The notes beneath the pieces are model-generated. The model made no database searches. It worked only from the letters and a program-made list of their open reading frames with translations, and was not told the DNA's origin. A stretch of DNA of 12,742 bases from an uncultured Clostridium sp. (GTDB lineage: Bacteria; Bacillota; Clostridia; TANB77; CAG-508). Location of the stretch: NCBI GenBank assembly GCA_945937855.1, contig CAMEUC010000021.1, forward strand, positions 1 to 12,742, given 5' to 3'. The position numbers and the translations under genes were made by a program. This document shows, one piece after another, positions 1 to 6,201 of this stretch (position 1 is its first letter; the number at the start of each line of letters is the position of its first letter).

Positions 1-329
1 ATTAATTCTATATTGTTTCCTTCTTGTACTTTTTCTTGTATTAGTTCAATAAAAGCTTGTGTACTTGTTACAATTGCTGTTTTTGCCTCTTCTTCAGTTT
101 GGCCCTTTAAAGTTACTTTTACTGAAGTACTTCCTACTGTCATTTCTATTTTTTCTACTTCTTGATTGTCTATTAATTTTATAAGTTCTGTATAAGCTAA
201 ATCTTTTTCTTCTTCATTATTCTTTTTATTGTTCATTATTATAATAGAACAAGCTACTATACAAATTATAGCAACAATTGCTAATATTAAATAATATATT
301 TTGTCATTATTTTTTGGTTTATCCTTCAT
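1..329 (-). CDS. ftsH: ATP-dependent zinc metalloprotease FtsH, N-terminal part (runs off the left edge)
   Basis: An open frame starts at ATG 329 and stays open to base 1, giving about 109 residues; the rest of the gene lies outside the window. It begins with a short basic N-terminus, then a membrane segment at about residues 11-33 (YYLILAIVAIICIVACSIII), then an extracytoplasmic stretch beginning LAYTELIKLIDNQEVEKIEM. The YTELI...V..IEMTVGS pattern, followed by a STQAFIELIQEKV...GNNIEL segment, is the FtsH extracellular domain that precedes the second membrane helix. FtsH is a membrane-anchored AAA+ protease that degrades damaged membrane and regulatory proteins. The AAA and HEXXH parts cannot be seen here, so the call rests on the N-terminal domain alone. 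A strong AAGGAGA site (334-340) sits 4 bases before the ATG. It is the last gene of the minus-strand run and follows the DUF1189 gene by about 62 bases. Confidence 0.72.
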   Translation of the reverse strand, partial: MKDKPKNNDKIYYLILAIVAIICIVACSIIIMNNKKNNEEEKDLAYTELIKLIDNQEVEKIEMTVGSTSVKVTLKGQTEEEAKTAIVTSTQAFIELIQEKVQEGNNIEL

Positions 330-391
330 ATTGTCTCCTTTCATTTTTTTATTATTTATCAGCCTACCTTTTGTATGATATCCAATATGTT

Positions 392-1369
392 TTATCCATT
401 ATCAGGTTGGGGGTCTTGTGGAGATTTAGCTTTATCTTTGTCTTCTCCGTCTTTTTTATCTTTTTCCTCTTTTTCCTTTTGTCTCTCTTTTTCTTCTTGT
501 TTCTCTTGTTTTAATTCTTCTTTTACCTTTTTTTGTTCTTCTAAAACTGCTTGTAATTCTTGCATATTTTTTATTATGTCTGATTTCATACTTAATAATA
601 CTGTTATTAAGTAAATATATGAAATTGCATTATACGCTAAATCAAAGTATTTAATAGTAATTCCAAATAAAATATTTGCCACACTATATATTAAATATAA
701 TATTATAGGTAATGTCATTGCATATATTGATATTTTAAATAAATCTGCAAATTTAAATGCTGTTTTTATTAATATATTTATAATTAAGCCTAGTATAGAA
801 AGTGTAAATATATCTAATAGCAATATTATTGTATATGTCATAAAGTTTGTTACAAACATTGTCATTGCCAAAGTTACTAATAATATTGTTTTGTTTTGTG
901 TTCCTAATATCTGAGATATATTTTCATTTGTAATTCCATTTAATTCACCATCTTGATAATAAATATTTTGCGAAAGATTTCCAAATTTTATAATCATTTT
1001 ATTTTTTAATAAAATTAGTGAATTGTCATAATCTGTTTTTATATCTGCTGTTTCATTTTTATTCATTACTACTTGAAAATTTAAATCCTCAAAATAATAC
1101 GTAAATTCATCTTTTCCTTCTATGTCCAATTCATTATTGCTAATTGTAAATTTGGGAAATTCTTCTTTAAATACTTTTAAAAACTTCTCGGTATAATTGT
1201 TTAAAATATAAACTAATGAAATTGTAATTACCAATGAAAATATAATTACTAATTTAAAAAAATACGAAAAAGCTTTTTTTAATGGTTCTTTTATAAATTT
1301 TTCATATTCATCAAATTTAAATATTGCTTTTTTTACTCTTGAAAAAAATCCTATTTTTGCTGATTCCAT
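392..1369 (-). CDS. DUF1189 family multi-pass membrane protein with a charged C-terminal tail
   Basis: 325 residues. The N-terminus reads GFFSRVKKAIFKFDEYEKF, an amphipathic start typical of DUF1189 proteins. Membrane segments are visible at about residues 34-56, 161-183, 184-204, 213-237 and 242-261. The loop at about 57-160 between the first and second helices is probably extracytoplasmic and carries the DUF1189-like strand-rich region (FTYYFEDLNF...). From about residue 263 the tail is almost all E, K, Q and D (EEQKKVKEELKQEKQEEKE), predicted as a cytoplasmic coiled coil, and ends in a short Pro/Asp stretch. The function of this family is not established. AAAGGG (1378-1383) lies 8 bases before the ATG. 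It follows alr by 28 bases and is probably co-transcribed with it and with femX, which places it among envelope genes. Family confidence is moderate; the topology is well supported. Confidence 0.7.
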   Translation of the reverse strand: MESAKIGFFSRVKKAIFKFDEYEKFIKEPLKKAFSYFFKLVIIFSLVITISLVYILNNYTEKFLKVFKEEFPKFTISNNELDIEGKDEFTYYFEDLNFQVVMNKNETADIKTDYDNSLILLKNKMIIKFGNLSQNIYYQDGELNGITNENISQILGTQNKTILLVTLAMTMFVTNFMTYTIILLLDIFTLSILGLIINILIKTAFKFADLFKISIYAMTLPIILYLIYSVANILFGITIKYFDLAYNAISYIYLITVLLSMKSDIIKNMQELQAVLEEQKKVKEELKQEKQEEKERQKEKEEKDKKDGEDKDKAKSPQDPQPDNG

Positions 1370-1397
1370 ACCTTTTTCCCTTTCTCATTTATTTAAT

Positions 1398-2498
1398 TTA
1401 CTCATATATTTTTTTTATTCTACTATCCACATACAATGGATTAACATTTATTCTTACTTTATCTCCAACATTAACACTATCTTCTAAAATATCTATCGTC
1501 ATGTGGTACATTCCTATTTTTCCTATTATATTATATATTTTTTCATTAATAGTAACTTTTAAGCACTGTTTTGTGAACAAATTGTGGATTGTGTGTTTTA
1601 GATTTCTAAGTTTATCCACAGTTCTAAACATATCTTCTCTTGTTCCTATATTATACCCATCTTTATAGCCAACTGGAACTATTGCTACTTTGGTTTCTTT
1701 TTTAGTTTTGTATGTGTTTAAATATCCCACATTAAAATCTTTAGGTAAAGTTTTTATCTCTGCAACTTGAGAATTTAGTTCTCCTATTTTTTTTAGTCCC
1801 ATGTAATTCGTTGCATCTACTCGTCCTAAAAAAGCCGAACCAATTCTTGCACAATTTAGTCTCATTTCCGGATAGTTTATAAATGCAGGAGAATTGCATA
1901 CATGTCTTAATTTTATTTTTATATTTTCTTTTTCTAGTGCTTGTACAACTTGTACAAAATTTTCGAATTGTTGGATTGTAGATTTGTTATTTTTATAATA
2001 TGCTAAAGAAAAATGTGTGAATATTCCTTCAACTGTTATATTTTTATTTAGATTTTTTATTGTATTTATGATTAATTCTTTATTTCCATATAAGAAACCA
2101 TACCTTCCAAAACCTGTATCAATTTTTATATGTGCATTTATTTTTTTACCTTCTTCTGCTATATTATTAGCAAGTTCCGCACTTTCCTTTGATCCAATTG
2201 TTATTGTAATATTGTTTTCTACCATTTGCTCTATTTCTTCTTTTATTGCTGTGGAAGACATGTTCAAAATATTTATTTCTTTATTTATATTTCTTAATTC
2301 CATTGCTTCCTCAGTTGTAGCCACTGCAAGTGTAGTTATTCCATTTTCTATTAGAAAATTAGAATATTCTTTCAAACCCAAACCATATCCATTGCCCTTT
2401 ACTACTCCAATTATTGTGTATTCATCAGTGTTTACTTGACTTTTTATTATATTTATATTATGCCTTAAATCATTTTTATTTATTATTAATGTGTTCAA
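1398..2498 (-). CDS. alr: Alanine racemase family PLP enzyme (Alr-like, divergent)
   Basis: 366 residues, a normal Alr length. It should interconvert L- and D-alanine for peptidoglycan in the cytoplasm. The PLP lysine is K34 in VVKGNGYGLG (family pattern VVKANAYGHG). The TIM-barrel motifs IDTGFGRYGF (126-135), THFSLAYY (161-168), CNSPAF (201-206) and ARIGSAFLGR (217-226) follow, and the likely catalytic tyrosine is Y259 in VGYLNTY. PVGYKDGY (275-282) is also typical. The family CMDQ block is degenerate here (GKIGMYHMTID), so a related specificity such as serine racemisation cannot be excluded. The start is a TTG at 2498: the N-terminus NTLIINKNDLRHNI begins exactly where Alr proteins begin, no upstream ATG exists, and AAGAGGG (2506-2512) lies 7 bases before it. 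The TTG begins one base after the femX stop and its ribosome site lies inside the last femX codons, so translation is probably coupled. R226 is encoded by CGA. Confidence 0.85.
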   Translation of the reverse strand: MNTLIINKNDLRHNINIIKSQVNTDEYTIIGVVKGNGYGLGLKEYSNFLIENGITTLAVATTEEAMELRNINKEINILNMSSTAIKEEIEQMVENNITITIGSKESAELANNIAEEGKKINAHIKIDTGFGRYGFLYGNKELIINTIKNLNKNITVEGIFTHFSLAYYKNNKSTIQQFENFVQVVQALEKENIKIKLRHVCNSPAFINYPEMRLNCARIGSAFLGRVDATNYMGLKKIGELNSQVAEIKTLPKDFNVGYLNTYKTKKETKVAIVPVGYKDGYNIGTREDMFRTVDKLRNLKHTIHNLFTKQCLKVTINEKIYNIIGKIGMYHMTIDILEDSVNVGDKVRINVNPLYVDSRIKKIYE

Positions 2499-2499
2499 A

Positions 2500-3555
2500 T
2501 TATTTCCCTCTTATCTTAGTTTTTATTTCTGCCAAATTTTTATATAATCTCTCGCTCATTTTGTATAATTTATATTTTATAGGTTTAAAGTTTATATATA
2601 CTTCTCCTACAAACTCTGTAAACTCTGCATTAAATCCTTTTTTAAATCTATATAATCCATAATGTGGATCCTTTTCATCTACTATTCCTGTTACCCCTCT
2701 AAAATCATACATGTCTTTTTTATGTTCAATAGAATATTTTATCATTTCCCACTGTAATAAATAATTTGGCATTAAATTTCTATGTTCATTACTACTTGCT
2801 CCATATAAATACCATACTTTATTTCCATAGATTATATCTATAATTCCAGATACTGGTTGTCCATTATAATAAGCCATCATTAGTTTTAAGTGTTCTGGTG
2901 CTAACACATCATACATTTTTTGAAAATATGAAAGTGGTCTTATCATAAAATTATCTCTTTTCCCAGTTACTACCATAATTTTATGAAAATCTTTTAAATC
3001 TTCTCTTGTTCCCTCTCTTATTTCTATTCCTTTTTTCGTGGCCAATCTTACATTGTATCTTGTTTTTTGATGAAATGCAGAAAATATTTCATCTTCTGTT
3101 TTTCCCTTTATATCTAATCTAAAAACATATCTTGGTTGAATTCCATCACTAAAGTTTTTGCCTTTATCATTTATTCTAAATCCTAAGCTTTTTATTATTT
3201 TCTTAAATTCTTCATCATCACTTTTTATATCTGGTTCCATTCTTAGAGTAAATGCTTTATATTTCTTAGCAAGTTCTTTTAAACCATCTGATAATTCTTT
3301 TAGAACTTTCTCATCATGAATATCACAAATTGGTCCTCTAGAAGCATACATAAAATTACCAAATATAGGTATTTTTCTAATTAATACACTAATTGCTCCT
3401 ACAATATTTCCTTCTTTATCTTTAGCTAAGACTACTTCATTTATCCAACTTTCTTTTACTTTGCCCCATTCTAATGATTGCTGAAAGTTGCATCTATCAT
3501 GAGCTTCTAAAAATTCTTTATATTTTTTTTCTTCTTCCTTTGCTAATAATATCAT
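2500..3555 (-). CDS. FemAB/FemX-type peptidoglycan bridge aminoacyltransferase
   Basis: 351 residues. This family transfers amino acids from aminoacyl-tRNA onto the lipid II stem peptide to build interpeptide bridges. Visible hallmarks are CNFQQSLEWGKVK near residue 22, YASRGPICD near 70, a segment at about 150-170 rich in KTRYNVRLATKKGI (the tRNA/GNAT-like second domain), PVSGIIDIIYGNKVWYLYGA, and the ending HYGLYRFKKGFNAEFTEFVG, which matches the FemAB signature in which a G-F-x-x-F-T-E-F-V-G-like strand closes the second GNAT fold. The frame is open 33 bases further upstream, but the ATG at 3555 is chosen because GGAGGG (3560-3565) sits 4 bases before it; the extra upstream codons read into that site. 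The C-terminus overlaps the alr ribosome site. Which amino acid it adds cannot be told from sequence. Its pairing with an alanine-type racemase points to shared murein precursor work. Confidence 0.85.
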   Translation of the reverse strand: MILLAKEEEKKYKEFLEAHDRCNFQQSLEWGKVKESWINEVVLAKDKEGNIVGAISVLIRKIPIFGNFMYASRGPICDIHDEKVLKELSDGLKELAKKYKAFTLRMEPDIKSDDEEFKKIIKSLGFRINDKGKNFSDGIQPRYVFRLDIKGKTEDEIFSAFHQKTRYNVRLATKKGIEIREGTREDLKDFHKIMVVTGKRDNFMIRPLSYFQKMYDVLAPEHLKLMMAYYNGQPVSGIIDIIYGNKVWYLYGASSNEHRNLMPNYLLQWEMIKYSIEHKKDMYDFRGVTGIVDEKDPHYGLYRFKKGFNAEFTEFVGEVYINFKPIKYKLYKMSERLYKNLAEIKTKIRGK

Positions 3556-3577
3556 TATTCCCTCCATTTTTTTCCAA

Positions 3578-3607
3578 AAGTCCGCCAAATTTCGTCCATT
3601 TTATATA
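3578..3607. repeat. Partial arm of the E1/E2 repeat family
   Basis: The block AAGTCCGCCAAATTTCGTCC followed by ATTTTATATA resembles the left end of E2 (AAGTCCGCCGCATCTCATCG then a TTATATATTTTA core). Its GCCAAATTTCGTC also forms a 12-of-13 inverted match with GACGAGATTTGGC at the far end of E1 (3771-3783). It looks like a leftover or alternative arm just upstream of femX. Interpretation as a decayed copy is inference. Confidence 0.45.
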
Positions 3608-3638
3608 CAATAATAGTAAATTAAATTGATGAAGATTT

Positions 3639-3787
3639 GTAGCCAAACGCAGGGGCTTTATATATTTTAAAAGCGAGTTGTTCCGTGGGGACCGCCGTGG
3701 GCTGTTAAAGGCGCAAGCCTTGTTACAGCGCCGGTGGGAAGCAACGAGTGATTTAAAATATATAAACCCCGACGAGATTTGGCAGTC
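3639..3787 (-). repeat. Structured inverted-repeat element E1 (MITE-like or ncRNA-like), about 149 bp
   Basis: Long near-complementary arms bound a GC-rich centre in otherwise AT-rich DNA. The left arm runs GTAGCCAAACGCAGGGGC then TTTATATATTTTAAA. The right arm, read on the minus strand, is GACTGCCAAATCTCGTCGGG then GTTTATATATTTTAAA. Inside, a further pair (AGCGAGTTGTTCC / GGGAAGCAACGAGT) leads to a central hairpin with stem AAGGC/GCCTT (3708-3721) closed by a GCAA loop, enclosed by GCTGT/ACAGC (3701-3705, 3725-3729). E2 shares the arm core TTATATATTTTA and the inner block GGCGGTC(A)CCCC, read in the opposite orientation. The element lies between the dCMP deaminase stop and femX. The long open frame across it is not a believable gene. 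Mobile MITE, termination or processing element, and structured RNA are all possible. Confidence 0.75.
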
Positions 3788-3803
3788 GTTTTCCATAATA
3801 TTT

Positions 3804-4286
3804 TTATAGGTTAAGTTCAATTTTTTTACCCGTAGGAATATATTGTGTATACTTCACATGGCACATGTCTAGCATCTTTTTAGATGCCTTTACACTGTCT
3901 GTATCTTTATACTTATCATCCATATATATTATCTCTTTTATTCCAGATTGAATTATTGCTTTTGCGCATTCATTACATGGAAATAGAGCCACATAAACTT
4001 TGCTCCCTTTTAGAGATGTTCCTGTATAATTTAGTATTGCATTTAATTCTGCATGACATACATATGGATATTTTGTATCTAATACGTCTCCTTCTCTTTC
4101 CCAAGATATGTCTTCATCTGAACATCCTATTGGAAATCCATTATATCCCATTGATAAAATCTTATTATCTTGGCTAACTATGCATGCTCCTACTTGTGAG
4201 TTTGGGTCTTTGCTTCTTTCTCCTGAAAGAAGTGCAATTCCCATAAAATACTCATCCCAATTTATATATTTTTCTCTTTTTGGCAT
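3804..4286 (-). CDS. dCMP deaminase (ComEB-like, zinc-dependent)
   Basis: 160 residues. It converts dCMP to dUMP, feeding dTMP synthesis. The zinc site is complete: HAE at 78-80 (YVCHAELNAIL), with H78 as ligand and E80 as the catalytic base, and PCNEC at 103-107 with C104 and C107 as ligands. The N-terminal WDEYFMGIALLSGERSKDP and SQVGACIVSQDNKIL are typical of the dCMP deaminase subfamily (B. subtilis ComEB type) rather than cytidine deaminase or TadA. AAGGAGC (4294-4300) lies 7 bases before the ATG, immediately after the cysS stop, so the two genes are 14 bases apart and very likely co-transcribed. It is followed by element E1. Confidence 0.9.
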   Translation of the reverse strand: MPKREKYINWDEYFMGIALLSGERSKDPNSQVGACIVSQDNKILSMGYNGFPIGCSDEDISWEREGDVLDTKYPYVCHAELNAILNYTGTSLKGSKVYVALFPCNECAKAIIQSGIKEIIYMDDKYKDTDSVKASKKMLDMCHVKYTQYIPTGKKIELNL

Positions 4287-4300
4287 ATTTTTTGCTCCTT

Positions 4301-5689
4301 TTATATTTTTTCGACTGTCATTCCTTCTTTAGAATCTTTAACTACATATCCTTTTTCCTTTAACTCGTCTCTTATTGCATCTGATGTAGCCCAATCTTTA
4401 CCTAGTCTTGCTTGTTTTCTTTTTTCTAATAATTCTTGTATCTCTTCTGGTAATTCCTCTTCCTTTTTATAAATAGGTTCTTCTATTTTTATTCCAAGCA
4501 CTTCATCAAATTTTAATAATAAATCTGCAAATTTTTTGCTTTTTATAGGATTTTTTACAACATCCCACACCACACTCATTGCTATAGGCATATTTAAGTC
4601 GTCATTTATTGCTTCATGGAATTTATTTTCATATTCCTCTATTTGTTTATCACTAACATCGTCTGTTCCATTTTTATGTTTTAAATATCCATCTTTTAAT
4701 CTTACTAATGCACTTTGGCTACTAGCTAAAGCTTCCCAAGTAAAATTAAGTTTATTTCTATAGTGCGCTGTATAGCACATCATTTTAAAGCTAAGTGGAT
4801 CATATCCTTTTTCCATTAAATCTGTTACTAAGTAAGCATTTCCTAAGCTCTTAGACATTTTTCCCCCATCTATTAGTAAATAATCGCAATGCATCCAGAA
4901 CCTAGCAGGGACTTTTCCTGTTGCCCCTTTGCTTTGTGCAATTTCATTTTCATGGTGAGTTGGAATTAAATCAATTCCTCCTGTATGTATATCAAAAACC
5001 TCTCCTAGATACTTATTACTCATTGTTGAGCATTCTATATGCCACCCTGGATAAGCAAGTCCCCATGGACTCTCCCACTTCATTATATGATTTTCAGGTG
5101 CTTTTATAAATAAAGCGAAATCATATGGGTTTTTCTTTTCTTCATCTACTTTAACCCTTGCACCTGCTTTTTGATTTCTTACATCTATTCCTGATAGCAA
5201 ACCATATTTATCTAGTTTAGATACATCAAAATATATTGCTGTTGAAGTTTCATATGCATATCCATTATCTAATAATTTTTTCACAAACTCTATCATTTCT
5301 TTTATGTGGTCTGTAGCTTTACAAATTATTTCTGGTTTATCTATATTTAATCTTTCAAAATCATCAAAAAACTTTTCTGTATAAAATGCAGCAATTTCTA
5401 AAGGTGTCTTTTTTTCTTGTTTTGCTGCTTTTATCATTTTATCTTCACCCTCATCTGCATCTGAAACTAGGTGTCCTACATCTGTTATATTCATAGCATG
5501 TTTTAAGTCATATCCATTATATTTAAGTACTCTTCTTAAAGTATCCATGAATACATATGATTTCATATTTCCTATTGTTGCATCTTTATATACAGTTGGT
5601 CCACAAGAATAAATTCTAACTGTATTTCCTTCTAATGGACTAAATTCTTCTTTTGTTTTTGTTAATGTATTATAAAAATATATTTTCAT
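4301..5689 (-). CDS. cysS: Cysteinyl-tRNA synthetase
   Basis: 462 residues. It charges tRNA-Cys with cysteine and ATP (class I synthetase). Zinc ligands are all present: C29 (YSCGPTVY), C220 (GWHIECSTMS), and H245 and E249 (THHENEIAQ). The KMSKS loop is intact at 277-281 (GGKMSKSLGNAY). The HIGH motif reads TIGN (38-41), with the first histidine replaced by threonine. LKHAMNITDVGHLVSDADEG (63-82) is a standard CysRS block. The C-terminal region (KRKQARLGKDWATSDAIRDE) is the usual anticodon-side helix pair. The frame extends 48 bases further upstream, but ATG 5689 is chosen: AAGGAGG (5694-5700) lies 4 bases before it and the family N-terminus begins there (IYFYNTLTKTKEEF). Together with the dCMP deaminase it forms a two-gene unit. 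Confidence 0.95.
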   Translation of the reverse strand: MKIYFYNTLTKTKEEFSPLEGNTVRIYSCGPTVYKDATIGNMKSYVFMDTLRRVLKYNGYDLKHAMNITDVGHLVSDADEGEDKMIKAAKQEKKTPLEIAAFYTEKFFDDFERLNIDKPEIICKATDHIKEMIEFVKKLLDNGYAYETSTAIYFDVSKLDKYGLLSGIDVRNQKAGARVKVDEEKKNPYDFALFIKAPENHIMKWESPWGLAYPGWHIECSTMSNKYLGEVFDIHTGGIDLIPTHHENEIAQSKGATGKVPARFWMHCDYLLIDGGKMSKSLGNAYLVTDLMEKGYDPLSFKMMCYTAHYRNKLNFTWEALASSQSALVRLKDGYLKHKNGTDDVSDKQIEEYENKFHEAINDDLNMPIAMSVVWDVVKNPIKSKKFADLLLKFDEVLGIKIEEPIYKKEEELPEEIQELLEKRKQARLGKDWATSDAIRDELKEKGYVVKDSKEGMTVEKI

Positions 5690-5744
5690 TGTTCCTCCTT
5701 TAATTTTACATGTTGACAGTTCGCCATCTATTAGCAACCTAAAT

Positions 5745-5778
5745 AGTCATTATATTTACTTTTTTATTTTTCTACTAT
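5745..5778 (-). promoter_or_regulatory. Weak candidate promoter for cysS
   Basis: A TATAAT (minus strand, 5754-5749) lies about 60 bases upstream of the cysS start, in the gap after the penicillin-binding protein gene. The -35 region at 17 bases spacing (TAGTAG) is poor, so read-through from upstream is as likely. Confidence 0.25.
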
Positions 5779-6201
5779 AACAGTTCTAGTCACAGATGCT
5801 TCTTTTCCAGTAGAATTTTTTACTGTATATGTTATTTTGTATTCTCCCGCAGTAATTGTATCTACTGTACCAGTTGTTACAATTTGACTTGTTAAATTTC
5901 CATCTATACTATCTGTTGCAGTCGCACCTGGATCTGTATATGTTTCCCCTACTTTAATTTTTATTTCTTTATTTCCATTTAATGTAATATGTGGATTACT
6001 TCTGTCATCTGCCCCATTTTCTCTTACAATTACAGTTCTAGTTACAGTGGCAACATTTCCTGCCGCATCTTTAACAGTATAAGCAATTTTATATGTTCCT
6101 GCTTTTTTAGTATCCACATTACCAGAGATTTCTATTTTGCTTGTTAAGTCTCCATCTCTATCATCTGTTGCAGTTGCTCCGCTCTTCTGTATAAGTATCA
6201 T
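5764..6201 (-). CDS. Downstream-frame segment of the PBP: tandem DUF5011 Ig-like domains
   Basis: This is the second reading frame of the penicillin-binding protein gene; the part that joins the upstream frame starts at 6180. It holds most of a first DUF5011 domain (GATATDDRDGDLTSKIEISG ... VTRTVIVREN) and a complete second one (NPHITLNGNKEIKIKVGETY ... VTRTVIVEK). These small beta-sandwich domains are common at the C-termini of secreted and wall-associated Firmicute proteins and probably contact the cell wall. An ATG exists at 6201, but it has no ribosome site and a protein from it would lack a signal or anchor, so separate expression is unlikely. The two domains are clearly related (DGDLTSKI / DGNLTSQI, AGTYKIAYTVK / AGEYKITYTVK). 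Confidence 0.7.
   Translation of the reverse strand: MILIQKSGATATDDRDGDLTSKIEISGNVDTKKAGTYKIAYTVKDAAGNVATVTRTVIVRENGADDRSNPHITLNGNKEIKIKVGETYTDPGATATDSIDGNLTSQIVTTGTVDTITAGEYKITYTVKNSTGKEASVTRTVIVEK

Noticed and set aside
278..614. Overlapping plus-strand open frames rich in F, L and S
   Set aside because: They are the complement of the ftsH start and of the Lys/Glu-rich DUF1189 tail; composition is that of antisense shadows.
3639..3787. CRISPR array or riboswitch in the E1 region
   Set aside because: There are no regularly spaced direct repeats, and the structure matches no riboswitch class I can recognise; a near copy occurs in unrelated contexts (E2, E3).
3518..3820. Minus-strand open frame of 100 codons across element E1
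   Set aside because: It overlaps the femX start and the dCMP deaminase end, follows the palindromic repeat, and shows no protein-like pattern; the frame is a by-product of the repeat.
6161..6201. Independent start of a second gene at ATG 6201
   Set aside because: There is no ribosome site, the start falls inside a DUF5011 domain, and the protein would be an unanchored domain fragment; the +1 joined reading fits better.
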